Assembly (NCBI GenBank): GCA_027579435.1
Contig: JANBPK010000728.1
Coordinates: 1-64,000, forward strand
DNA length: 64,000 nucleotides
DNA from: Candolleomyces eurysporus
Taxonomy: Eukaryota > Basidiomycota > Agaricomycetes > Agaricales > Psathyrellaceae
Direction of reading: 5' to 3'
Shown: piece after piece, positions 23,874 to 34,116 of the stretch
Numbering within the stretch: the stretch's first letter is position 1
Layout of the letters: every line of letters begins with the position of its first letter
Made by a program: the position numbers and the translations under genes
The notes under the pieces: model-generated
The model's input: the letters and a program-made list of their open reading frames with translations, nothing else
Database searches by the model: none
What the model was told of the DNA's origin: nothing

Positions 23874-25264
23874 TACAGAGAGAACCCACAACGCAAGAAG
23901 TCTTCGAACAGTTGGTAGGACTGTCTAAGCGGCTTGAGAGCATGGAGCAAAACCAACTCCAGACTCGTCGAGCGGCGGCAGCCAACCAGGAGGATTTTTG
24001 AGAGGCCCGGCAAAGGAAAGAACCCCGGCCTCCTCAAAGCGCGTTGACAAGGAACGGGGTAACTCTCTGGAGGGCCAGACAAGCAAGGTCAACGACATTC
24101 AGAAAATACAAAATACCAAAAATACATTAGGACCTAGTGGTTTGGAAATTGTGGAACCTGTGCGGTGCCCTTTGCCGTATGTGGAGGTTCCCACACTTAG
24201 GACGAAGCCAATCTCTGGCGGCAAGGCGCCGGTGCTTGAAAAGACGCCTGTGGCCAAAGGTACTCTAGACCTCAAGAAGGCTCGGAAAGACTTGGTGATT
24301 AGCATTATTAGGGAGATTTTCTCTCTGCCTCATCCGGTTAGGTTTGCCGACCTTCTAAAGATGTCGCCTATAGCTAAACAGGCGGCTTCAGAAATGCTTA
24401 GACAAAATAGGATTCTTAGGACCAAGGAAGGCTTGGTCACCAACGTACAGGAAGCATGCTATGAGGACTTAATGGAGGTGAATAGCCAGTTAGGACTGGA
24501 GCCTGGAACGCTGCTCGACGACATAGAGAGTATCTATTCTCAGATGGCTGAGAAAAGTTCGAGCGGCTCCGGAAGACCTCCCACTCGCGCCGCTTCAGTA
24601 GAAGACGTATCTGAAGAGGCGGCTCGAAATGAGCAAGAAGTCGTAGAGGTGTTGCTGCAAGACTTACCTATGCCGGACTTTTATTCTTCGGACGGCGTAG
24701 GAGAAGTTCCTCGAGGGGGGNATCATCATCCCGGACCCAGTGGAGGCCTTCCTACTAGAAAATGGAGGCACTCGAGTTAGAGGAACTGTGACCGCTTCAG
24801 AATCTGAGAAGATTCGTGTGTTCTATCCGACCGTGAACAATGCACGGCGTGAAGAATGCATCTTCGATGAAGGGTCGCAAGTCTGCTCAGCAAGTGAAGC
24901 CGCAGCACAAGCTCTGGGAATCGCTTGGGATCCCGACTTGACTATAGGGCTGCAATCTTCGAATCGCACGACGGCTCGTACCTTGGGTTTGGCGCGTAAT
25001 GTACCCATCAATTGTGGCAACGATGTAATTGCCTATGTGCAGTTGCACGTCGTCCGGGACGCGGCTTACAAGCTGCTTCTGGGGCGACCCTTCCTCTCAG
25101 TAATGAGTGCCCAGTCCAACAATCATCCGGACGGGACTCACACTATCACCTTGACGGATCCGAACAGTTCGAGTAGGATTGTAGTTCCCTCCTTCCCGAG
25201 GGGAGAAATTCCTGAGCAGTACAGGGAGGAATTGCAGACTTCTTTTCGAGCCTTGAGGATTTGA
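23874..25264 (+). CDS. Gypsy gag-like/protease region
   Basis: The first part carries a helical segment (EVFEQLVGLSKRLESMEQNQ) and then, from about 24000, a polar gag-like region. After 24740 comes a retropepsin-like domain: IFDEGSQVCSASEAAAQALG takes the place of the usual DxG catalytic loop, and AAYKLLLGRPFLSVM is the typical end of the fold. A frame change coincides with the N at 24721 in a G run and is probably a sequencing artefact rather than a real shift. An in-frame TGA at 23999-24001 may be real. The frame ends at 25262-25264, overlapping the start of the pol frame by 4 bp, so pol is probably expressed by frameshift or reinitiation. Confidence 0.7.
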
Positions 25265-28200
25265 ACCAGTTTCAAGGAGAGGAAATAGCGGCAATCTTGG
25301 AGATGTCTGAAGATGGACTTCCAAGGATTGTATCAACCGCTCAGCCACGGGATGGGGAGGCTTTCACATCAGAGGAAAAGAAAATCATATACTTACAACA
25401 GGCTTTAGGGGAACCGGATATTGACCAAAGGGATAGAGAAACCTTTGAGCTTTATCTCAGTTCTATTTCAGAGGAATCAGGGATTTATTCACAGGAACAA
25501 CCTTCGGGAAATCCGAAGGCTCAGGAGGCGAAAATAAAAGGAGTGTTGACTGGCAAGAAGTATAAGCCAGTTGACAAGAAAGTCAGACCTGTGTATGGTA
25601 CTCTTCCAGAAGAATTTTGCGTAGTGCGGAATATTACCGGTGACCCTCTAGAAGGGATGCCAACACTATCTCCGACGCCGCCTGAGTTTTCACCTAAGGG
25701 ACGGTACACTCAGGAAAGGATGGANGGGTTCGACAAGGCACACCAAGACTTCTGGTGGCCTGAGGAACGAAAGCTCATGCANCATCTTATGGCTGAGCAG
25801 AACNAGGCATTCGCTTGGACCGAAACAGAGAGAGGAAAACTTAGGGAAGATTTCTTCAAGCCGGTGCGAATCGCCACNGTTCCTCACACGCCCTGGGTTC
25901 AAGGGAACCGACCCATCGCACCGTTTCTATTCGAGCCGGTCTGTGAACAGATTAGGAGCAAGATAGAGGCGGGAGTGTACGAACCTTCNAGTTCTTCGTA
26001 TCGCAGCAGGTGGTTCTGCGTNCTGAAGAAAGATGGGAAGAGTCTACGAATCGTACATAGTCTNGAGCCGCTCAANGCGGTTACGATCGNNCATTCTGGA
26101 CTACCTCCNAACACTGAGGAATTGGCNAGCCGCTTTGCAGGACGCTCATGCGGCACGANNATGGACTTNTATGTAGGCTATGATGAACGGGTACTGGACG
26201 AANNATCTCGAGACTTGACAACTTTCCAGACACCGTTTGGTGCTATGCGACTTGTCACCTTACCTATGGGGTGGACCAATTCGGTCCCCATCTTCCATGA
26301 GGATATCACAGCTATTCTACAACCTGAAATTCCACACATCACGGAGCCGTTCGTCGACGACGTCCCTGTTAAAGGACCTCTGACGCGGTATGAGCTACCT
26401 GGTGGGGGATATGAGACCATACCTGAAAATCCAGGCATACGACGGTTCGTATGGGAACACATTCAGGATGTCAACAGGGTCATCCAACGGATGAAGTATT
26501 GTGGAGGCACCTTCTCAGGGAAGAAGACTTGTCTATGCATGCCCGAGTTTACGGTAGTAGGGCACCAGGTGTCTTACGAAGGAAGAAAACCCACTCCGGA
26601 CAGAGTAGGGGTTATCTCTCGATGGGGTCCTTGTCGAGACGTGTCGGATGTTCGTGCTTTCTTGGGAACGGTTGGGACCTTCAGGGTTTTTATTCCTAAC
26701 TATGCCTCTAGAGCAGAGCCTATCCAAAAACTGACTAGGAAATCAGTTCAATGGGAATGGGGCGAGGAACAAGACAAGACTATGGCAGACCTTAAGAAAG
26801 CGGTCGAGGAAGCTCCAGTCCTCAAGCCGCTCGACGTGACCAGTGGGCAACCCGTTCGATTGTCTGTTGACACTTCGTATCTGGCAGTGGGCTGGTACAT
26901 TAGTCAACGGGACGCTATCGACCCTAACAAATGGAACTATATTCGTTTCGGGTCGACCTTATTAAATTCTACAGAGGCAAATTATTCACAGGCAAAGAGG
27001 GAACTATATGGGATCATGCGAGCGCTNAAGGAAAATGAGTACACCCTGGTTATGGCGCGGCCTTTAGTGGTTGAGACCGATGCTAAGTATGTCCAAGGGA
27101 TGCTACAGAATCCTGGAGCGGCGCCAAATGCGACTATTAATCGTTGGATAGAGAACGTTAGGAAGTTCTACTTCGAACTCAGTCATGTTATGGGCAAGAC
27201 TTTCCCTGCTGACGGTTTATCAAGGCGGCGCAAGCAGCCTGGTGATCCGGAGCGGCGTGAGTTCGAAGAATTCCTCGATACGGATCCGCCAGATCCCATT
27301 ACATATTCTAAGAAGTTCCCAGAGGACGACGATCCTCTACCTTTTGAGGCTTTCAGAGACCAAATAGATACTAGGGGAGGGTATCTTCAGACTGTCTCCC
27401 GAGACATTGTCCATCACCTCTTNTTCCAAGGAGTGGAAGAGGAGGAAGACTTGTTNNGTCNAGATCTTGAGTTTCAGCAACTCTTGAACCGTCTNGAGGA
27501 GNCCAAGAGGCNCTCCGTTGAGTCTGAAGCGGCGTCAGTCCTGCTTCAAGCCGCCTCACCAGAAAAGGTGGTTGACTCAGNGGGNGAGGACTACCCAACC
27601 GACTGGCGAACTAGCCGAGGNAGGCAGCTCGANCGGTGGGTTCCCCTGGTGCAGGCATGGTTATCTACACCTGCGGTCAAGCCGNGNGANGTCGNTGACA
27701 AGGACTGGAAAGGTTTCGAAAGGTTTGCAGCNCGATTCTTCGTCTCGAAGGATGGACGATTATACTGGCGAGAAAATGGTGAAGGACACCATCGNCTGTA
27801 CATCGANCCAGAGCGAAGAATGACTATTCTCAAAGGAGCGCATGATGCAAATGGCCATAGGGGCCACTATGCTACTCTGGCATTTATTACCAAACGGTTC
27901 TGGTGGCCAGAGGTAGAACGCGATACCGAAATGTTCGTCAGGACGTGTCACCTCTGCCAAGTTCGCCAGAAAACCTTGGTGAAAATACCACCGAAGGTTA
28001 CGGAGACTCCATCTATATTCCAGACTGTACATATTGATACTCTGCATATGACGCCGCCTAGCAATGGACACGGTTATATTGTGCACGGTCGGTGTGCTCT
28101 TACGTCTTGGATGGAAGGGAGGCCACTTCGGAAAGAGACTGCGGCAACCATAGGAGCCTGGCTCTTCTCGGACATCATCTGTAGGTGGGGATGCCTGAGT

Positions 28201-29055
28201 CGGATTATTACCGACAATGGGAAACCTTTCATTGCGGCTGTGGAATGGCTACGACAAAAATATGGCATTACAGGAATTTCAATTTCAGGATATAACTCTA
28301 AGGCAAATGGGAAAATCGAGCGGCCTCACTGGGACGTAAGGCAAAGTCTCTACAAAGCCACAGGCGGCGACACGAGCAAGTGGTACTGGTTCTTCGATCA
28401 TGTTATGTGGGCCGATAGGATCACTGTTCGTAAAAGGTTGGGTTGCTCTCCGTTCTTCGCTTTAACGGGAGCTGAACCTGTCACGCCGCTCGACGTACAA
28501 GAGGCCACTTGGTTGGTGGANCCCCCAACGGGTATTATGGCAACTGAGGAGTTGATAGCGGCAAGAGCAAGGGCTTTAGCTAAGCATCAGACTCATGTTG
28601 AAAGNGTTATGAAGCGGGTCGACGCTGAGAAGCGGCGTCGNGTCGAAGAATATTCTANGGCAAATAAGGCAACTATTAAGGANTGGGACTTCAAGCGGGG
28701 TGACCTGGTGCTGATGAGNAACACGGCTGTCGAGTCTAGCCTCAACAAAAAGATGAAGCCGCGTTACTTGGGACCCATGGTAGTGGTCACTAGGAATAAA
28801 GGCGGTGCGTACATCTTGGCAGAATTAGACGGATCGGTATATCACAGCAAGGTCGGGGCGTTCAGGGTAATTCCCTACTATCCGAGGAAGTCCATACAGG
28901 TAGGCATTGGAAAGGACAGTGGTTTCGATTTGGATGAAGCTACAATACAGGATTTGGGAAACTCTACAGACGACGGAAACGAAGCATATGTGGACTACAG
29001 TTTTGAGGGCATGCCGAGACTAAGGCTGTCTGATACTACAGAGGAGGAGGATTGA
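25261..29055 (+). CDS. Gypsy pol polyprotein: reverse transcriptase, RNase H, integrase
   Basis: A 1,264-codon open frame. The RT shows PFGAMRLVTLPMGWTNSVPI and the catalytic box FVDD (in EPFVDDVPV). RNase H is marked by LSVDTSYLAVGWYISQ and VVETDAKYVQG. Integrase has the zinc region (HRGHYATLAFITKRFWWP, then CHLC), and the DDE triad appears as HIDTLHM, IITDNGKPF and NGKIERPH. A basic C-terminal integrase tail follows (KKMKPRYLGPMVVV); no chromodomain is recognised. The frame has no stops although many codons contain Ns, which suggests a young element. The stop lies 17 bp from the end of the convergent antisense gene at 29073. Confidence 0.92.
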   Translation: MNQFQGEEIAAILEMSEDGLPRIVSTAQPRDGEAFTSEEKKIIYLQQALGEPDIDQRDRETFELYLSSISEESGIYSQEQPSGNPKAQEAKIKGVLTGKKYKPVDKKVRPVYGTLPEEFCVVRNITGDPLEGMPTLSPTPPEFSPKGRYTQERMXGFDKAHQDFWWPEERKLMXHLMAEQNXAFAWTETERGKLREDFFKPVRIAXVPHTPWVQGNRPIAPFLFEPVCEQIRSKIEAGVYEPXSSSYRSRWFCXLKKDGKSLRIVHSXEPLXAVTIXHSGLPXNTEELXSRFAGRSCGTXMDXYVGYDERVLDEXSRDLTTFQTPFGAMRLVTLPMGWTNSVPIFHEDITAILQPEIPHITEPFVDDVPVKGPLTRYELPGGGYETIPENPGIRRFVWEHIQDVNRVIQRMKYCGGTFSGKKTCLCMPEFTVVGHQVSYEGRKPTPDRVGVISRWGPCRDVSDVRAFLGTVGTFRVFIPNYASRAEPIQKLTRKSVQWEWGEEQDKTMADLKKAVEEAPVLKPLDVTSGQPVRLSVDTSYLAVGWYISQRDAIDPNKWNYIRFGSTLLNSTEANYSQAKRELYGIMRAXKENEYTLVMARPLVVETDAKYVQGMLQNPGAAPNATINRWIENVRKFYFELSHVMGKTFPADGLSRRRKQPGDPERREFEEFLDTDPPDPITYSKKFPEDDDPLPFEAFRDQIDTRGGYLQTVSRDIVHHLXFQGVEEEEDLXXXDLEFQQLLNRXEEXKRXSVESEAASVLLQAASPEKVVDSXXEDYPTDWRTSRXRQLXRWVPLVQAWLSTPAVKPXXVXDKDWKGFERFAXRFFVSKDGRLYWRENGEGHHXLYIXPERRMTILKGAHDANGHRGHYATLAFITKRFWWPEVERDTEMFVRTCHLCQVRQKTLVKIPPKVTETPSIFQTVHIDTLHMTPPSNGHGYIVHGRCALTSWMEGRPLRKETAATIGAWLFSDIICRWGCLSRIITDNGKPFIAAVEWLRQKYGITGISISGYNSKANGKIERPHWDVRQSLYKATGGDTSKWYWFFDHVMWADRITVRKRLGCSPFFALTGAEPVTPLDVQEATWLVXPPTGIMATEELIAARARALAKHQTHVEXVMKRVDAEKRRXVEEYSXANKATIKXWDFKRGDLVLMXNTAVESSLNKKMKPRYLGPMVVVTRNKGGAYILAELDGSVYHSKVGAFRVIPYYPRKSIQVGIGKDSGFDLDEATIQDLGNSTDDGNEAYVDYSFEGMPRLRLSDTTEEED

Positions 29056-29072
29056 GGGAAGAGGTAGGAATT

Positions 29073-30555
29073 CTAGTCGGATTCCTCGTCTTCCTCGTCC
29101 AACTGGTCGACCGGGATGGAGGCGTCTTCTTCTATCTCCTCTCCGGCGGCGTCAACTTCCTGCATTTCCACATCCTCGTCTTGCTCGACGGTTTCTCCTT
29201 CCTCGACTTGTTCCTCCTCGGAGACGGTCTCCTTCGATTTTGGAGCGGCGCGACGTTTGCCCTTTGATTTCGAACTTTCGGTTTGAGAAGCGGCGCGAGT
29301 CTTGGGTTTTTCCTTGACTTCTGGGACGGCGACTTCTTTGGCAGATCGAGTTTTCGCCTTGGAACCAGTTTCCTTTCCCTTCGAAGAGGACTTAGAGGTG
29401 GACGCCTCGCCTGGAGCCTCGGACGGCTTGGCAGAAGCGGCCGGAACCTTGGAAGTCTTCTCTTTATCCCTTCCCTCCTTCCACTCCTTCACTGATTTCT
29501 TGCTGGAGGAAGCTGGAACGGCGGGGTCTCTGGTCGTCGAGACTGGGGCGTTGTGAGCGCGAGTTGAAGCGGCGACACCTGGGGAAGGGGGACGACGGAA
29601 GTCGCGAAGGCGGCGGTGCTCGTGCCGCTCCATCTGCTCACGCAGCTCGTTGATACGAACGGCGGTGGCTTGGCGGACTAATAACTGGGCACGGAGCTCA
29701 GCGTCCTGCCGGGCGAGAGTGGCTTTGAGCGTGGCGAGTTGGAAGAAAGTGTCCGTATCGTCCGACCTAAAGACGTTGCCGTCTGAATGCTGGAGGACGC
29801 GAATGGCCTCCTGGACTACGGCGCTTTCGCTAGTATCAGCACCTAGGTAGAACACGATGGGTTAGTGCTCTAAGGTGTTGAGTTTTGGCAAGACATACCT
29901 TCAGAAGCGGCGTGACTGAAGCGGCTGCTGTGTCCGAGTGCAGAACTCCAAGTGCTAGCCTGAAACGGCGTGAGGAGGTCAGATCTGTAGTTTGGGGGAC
30001 ACGGCAGGGAGAGGCGTACAGGGCGTTTAGCAGGGATGGTACTCCCGCTGTCGCGGACGACTTCTCTCTGGGCAGTCCAGGGGTTAAGCCGCTGGAGAAG
30101 AAATTTAGGAAAACATTGAGAGGTCTATAGGTTTTACAGGGTATCAGGAACTCACCTGGCCTGAACAAGCGGCTACGCCATCTGCGATTAAGCCCTGAAG
30201 GTTATCCCGAAGCGGCTTCGGGAAACGGTTATTCAGATTGTAGCGGCGAACGTAGTTGTGCAATAATCCGAGGTGATTGTCTTGAGCAATCATAACGTTG
30301 ACGACCTTGGATTTGTCCTTGAACGTCGGGGTGTTCTCTATTATCTGACACTTGAAGCGGCGTCAGAGTAGAAAGGTTAGAGGGCTTCAGAAGGTCACTC
30401 ACGCCGTCTGACACTAAAACGCGGAAGGCAGAAGTGCATTGGTCCAGTTCAGCCTGGGAAATGGCGCCTCCGGTGACAGGATAACGGTTGGAGAGGTCGA
30501 GGAGCTGGCTCTGCCAGAAGGGAACAAGGTTCTCGGTGTTCATGGTTTCGGGCAT
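29073..30555 (-). CDS. Antisense gene 1 of the gypsy element: coiled-coil, Lys/Glu-rich protein
   Basis: Four exons on the strand opposite to pol (30403-30555, 30156-30344, 29899-30091, 29073-29842) join in frame to about 435 residues. Exon 1 starts MPETMNTENLVPFWQSQLLD, exon 2 holds AQDNHLGLLHNYVRRYNLNN, exon 3 LNPWTAQREVVRDSGS. Exon 4 has a long helix (LARQDAELRAQLLVRQ; LREQMERHEHRRLRD), then a Lys/Ser-rich region and a very acidic tail ending DEEDEESD. I recognise no family. Homologous exons 1-3 exist in the decayed copy at 55574-56896, which confirms the exon structure and shows the gene is a regular part of this element family. A TATTTAA-type box conserved in both copies lies upstream. 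A nuclear role is only a guess from composition. Confidence 0.72.
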
Positions 30556-30625
30556 GGTAGGAGAGTTCAGAGAAAATTACTAGGAAGGAATGAAGCGGCG
30601 TGAGGGTCAGCTTCAGTTAGCCAGG

Positions 30626-30633
30626 ATTAAATA
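30626..30633 (-). promoter_or_regulatory. TATA-like box of antisense gene 1
   Basis: Read on the minus strand the sequence is GAGTATTTAATCC, about 72 bp before the start codon at 30555. The corresponding position in the decayed copy (55487-55493, plus strand) keeps GAGTATTTAAACC, although most CpG sites around it are lost. That conservation supports a real core promoter. Confidence 0.55.
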
Positions 30634-30732
30634 CTCTTGTGGAGGTCTGGCGCGGCTCCAACATGACGCCGTGCGAGGGCCGATCGGTCTGACTTTCTCC
30701 TATCTAAGCAAAGCCGAGGGCGGCTTGAATTT

Positions 30733-30746
30733 TAGTTTGGGGGAGA
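30733..30746 (+). other. Internal copy of the polypurine tract
   Basis: The 14-mer TAGTTTGGGGGAGA is identical to the polypurine tract directly before the 3' LTR (34103-34116). It lies between the two antisense genes. The decayed copy at 55373-55386 keeps the same 14-mer. A second plus-strand priming site is possible. Confidence 0.55.
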
Positions 30747-31084
30747 GGTGGAGTTCTTACGAGGACTAGCTATGTCATACTGAGACTTAGAGGAATTTTC
30801 GCGAAGTCTTGGTCTCAATTGTAAGCAGACTTGGTCAAAAAGGGAGCCTAAGGACGGCGTCTAGACTTAGAAAAGCACTACATTAAGACTTAGGAAGACT
30901 TAGGCACTTCTTATTCTTAACTCAGGAGGCTTCAGACCAAGGACAAGGCTACAAGATATTTATATGAGGTGCTAGGAATACTCACTTCATAACTGGCACC
31001 AACAGTTATGAGTGGAGACAAATAGGTAACAAAAAGGCAAGGTATACTAGGGAGCGCGTATCTACAGGAATTAAAAGTCCGCCG

Positions 31085-33534
31085 TCAGTCCTTTCGTCGC
31101 TTCTTTCGGGGCTCCTCCCGGGGCATCTCAGCCTGCTTGAAGACCTTCGCCCACTGCCGCCGCTCCTTGCTAGAGAGAGTGTGAGGGGGAGCAGGAGGGA
31201 AGGTGGAGGCGCCGATGAGAGGGTTGATGGCACGAGAAGGCAGGGGTGGCGGCGGCGAAGAGGAAGGAAGCCGGAGTCGACCGGCGGGAGGCGATGCGGG
31301 CGGCGGAGTTTGAATAACCGGCCCAGCACCATCATCCTGCTCATCCGAGGAGGACTCAGACGGCGCGATGACGACGCGGCGTCGCTTCCGAGGGACTAGA
31401 GGAGTGGGCTCGCGAGGAGAGCCGAAGAGGGAGCCAAGCTGGTCAGGAGCTGGGGTCAGAGTGACTTCAGCCGGCTTGACCACAGTGGGGTCGGACCCCT
31501 CGGCTACCTCTGAACTCCGCTCGTCGAGAGGCGACGACCTCTGGCGCAGCTCCTTCCTCAAGGACGAGAGGTACTCGTCGACTTCCTCTTCATCGAAGGT
31601 CGTATCCCACGTATACTCGTCCTTCGTGACGCCCATCGTCGAGGTAGAAGTGCGGCGCGGGTAGAGCATGGGTGTGTCGAGAGGGACGTGTCTTGAGAAC
31701 TCCAATAGGCCTTGGAGCGCCTCGACGTTGGTAAAATAGCGACGGAGGCCGGCGTCACCCTCATCACTGTATACCCTGCTCAGAATGAGCGAGAGCGTAC
31801 CCATTTTGGCCTCCAGCAATTTGTACTGGTCTTCGGCCAGGGCAAACGCAACTCTCGTCATTCCTCGCAGTGTGAGGGCGTCGACGATAAGGGAGGATAT
31901 TCCTGCAAAACTGGGTTGAGACTACAAAGGCAGCATTACAGAGGACTAGGAACTTACTTTCTGGAGAGGCGTCAGCAGCAGCCGAGAGGGCCGACAGGCT
32001 CGTCATCCGCGGAATCGAGAGGTCGAAACCGCATGGCTTTTTCTGATCGTTGCAGTTGTCGCAACGAACCCCATGTAGGAAGTCACCGCCGGTACAGATA
32101 ATACCTGACGCGGCACAGCTACCACAAGGAGGACGCACCTAGAAAAAGGGTTAAGGCAAAGATCAGTAAGGGAAAGCTGATTACTAGGCAGTAAACGGTA
32201 CTCGCCCAGTCTGGAGGGGCATAGCCTTCGAGTAGAGGGGCCTGCAACTCAGCTAGCAAGTAGCCCTGCTTGAACAAGGGGCCCTTGTCGTAAACAGGCA
32301 GCCGCTGAGGCGGCTTCACCTTTGGATGGGAGTCGGTTTTCTGCCGCCGCTTAATGTCGGAGCGCGGCTTGAGTCCGAATGGAGGGAGCAAGTGAGACGG
32401 CGCGAGGACGGACTTGGGGCGGGCTGACACCGAAAAACTCCTCTGCTCGCTAGGGAGGAGGTACTCCCTGAACGAGTTGGGGCAGGGGAGCTGATTGCCC
32501 TCGTCGTCGACGCTGTTTTCTTGGCCAGGCAGGTGGGAAGGCAAGGGCTGGCCGCTCTTGTGAAGCCAATATAGAGGTCGGGGCGTCTTCTCCTTCTTGC
32601 CGGTCTTCTTCTTGGGACTTGGTTTTTGAGGCACTTCTGATTCGGATTCGGACTGCGGTGGGGGGTCGACGATCTTCTCGAGCCGCCCGGTAACACCGTG
32701 AGGCGGTTTGGGGACCTTTTGGGCGACTTCTCGAGCCCAATTTTCGACGAGGAAAGTCGGAAGTTGGGGTGTCCACCCGGGTACCACACCGAAAGGATGT
32801 GAGTTCGATTCGGTACTCACAGGCGTGGGGAGACGGTACAGACCTTCCATGTCAGCTGGGTTTTGAGGCGGCCTCGAGTCTGGAACGGCACGAGGCGGCA
32901 CTGCAGCAGGACGTGTCGGTTTGCTAGGCCCAGCAACGGGCNAGGGTTTGGGGCGGCACGGGCTTCTTGGGAGCAGGAGGAGGCTGCCAGAACTGTGTCA
33001 GCCACTCCCCATAGGAACTTAACAAGGCGAACTTACGGGTGGAGGCGCTGGCACGGCGTCAGGGAGGACTAGCGTCGATGCAGCTTCCTGGAATCCGAAG
33101 AACGGATGATTGTAGGGGACGGCCGTCAGCCAATCCCACTTCCACCTGTACTTCAGGTACGTCTCAGGGTGCAGCTCGTTGAGGAGATGCGACAGTGCAC
33201 GCCGGAAACTCATGAAGTCGTCGTTGGCGGCAACGCGACTGTCTCCGGCGGCGGCACACTAGGAAAATTAGGAAAGTCAGCAAGCAAGCACCAGAACTCG
33301 AAACTGAANGGGGGGACTTACCAACTTGTCGTTCCCGTTTACGATCAGCTGAGCCAGCTTGAGGCGAGCAGCAGGATCGGTCGGGAGAGCGGCAGTCCTC
33401 GATAGAGCCGGCTTGAGGGCGTTGAAGACACTACCCAAGGCAGGGTACACCTCAAGCGTCGGCTGGGACGCCCAAGGGTCATCCTTTCCCCGAGTTCCGT
33501 AGGTGTGCGTCGAAGAGGAAGGGAGGGCAGACAT
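31085..33534 (-). CDS. Antisense gene 2 of the gypsy element: protein with a Zn2Cys6-like cysteine cluster
   Basis: Five exons on the strand opposite to pol: 33322-33534, 33037-33258, 32206-32992, 31958-32138 and 31085-31902. Exon 1 starts MSALPSSSTHTYGTRGKDDP. Exon 2 carries FMSFRRALSHLLNELHPETY. Exon 3 is Pro/Lys-rich and contains an N at 32942 in a G run that must be a length error. Exon 4 encodes CGSCAASGIIC and, ten residues later, CDNCNDQKKPC: two CxxCx6C units, the spacing of fungal Zn2Cys6 DNA-binding clusters. Exon 5 encodes a helical part (LAEDQYKLLEAKMGTLSLIL), an acidic stretch and a basic end (KKRRKD). Intron 3 (32139-32205) appears to use a GC donor. Part of exon 5 is recognisable in the decayed copy at 54698-55133. 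A DNA-binding role is inferred from the cluster only. Confidence 0.7.
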
Positions 33535-33578
33535 CGTTAGAGGAGGGAGCTGAGGACTTACCCTTCAAACGATGTCAG

Positions 33579-33586
33579 CTTTTATA
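33579..33586 (-). promoter_or_regulatory. TATA box of antisense gene 2
   Basis: The minus strand reads TATAAAAG about 45 bp before the ATG at 33534. It is a strong match at a plausible distance, supporting independent transcription from the strand opposite to pol. Confidence 0.6.
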
Positions 33587-34102
33587 CTACTGGGAAAGTA
33601 GTGAGCCCGCTTCACTTGCTAGAACGTTCCGTGCCAAGGCATGGCTTAGAACATGGAAGGACTTAGGCAAATATATCTTGGAAAGCTCTGGAGAGCTTAA
33701 CTGGATGAGAAGCACGCTGGGACTCTGCCTAGGAGAGGCTGTAAACGTTGAAGCGGCTTCAAGAATCCGAAACAGCGGGATCAATGACGACATGCAGCTT
33801 GGAGAGCAGTGATCTTGACAGGACGGGAGCTACCATAACCTTAATTGACGAAAGTACCTCCTCGGTCCCTGAAAATCATTGACCCCGGACTTCTTCAAAG
33901 AAGCAGCGGTTCGGCAGAACTACGAAGGTCAACGGATCTGGGTTTAGCGGAAGGAAATCTGTGGCGCTAAGGGAACAAGCGGCTCCGGAAGCTAATTGCT
34001 TCCTCCCCTTTGGGGACCGGCTAAACTGAGGCTGAGGGCAACTTAGGATTGGAGGAACTATTCAGGCTGCTCCATTCACGCCGACTGAGGACAGTCGAAA
34101 GC

Positions 34103-34116
34103 TAGTTTGGGGGAGA
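34103..34116 (+). other. Polypurine tract of the gypsy element
   Basis: TAGTTTGGGGGAGA is immediately followed by the TGATACG start of the LTR, the standard position of the plus-strand primer in LTR retrotransposons. Confidence 0.75.

Noticed and set aside
24715..24785. Apparent programmed frameshift between gag-like and protease frames
   Set aside because: The frame change coincides with a single N in a G run; dropping the N makes one frame, so a sequencing ambiguity is the simpler explanation.
29052..29850. Plus-strand open frames opposite antisense gene 1
   Set aside because: They are low-complexity mirrors of the Lys/Glu/Ser-rich minus-strand exon, with no homologous counterpart logic.
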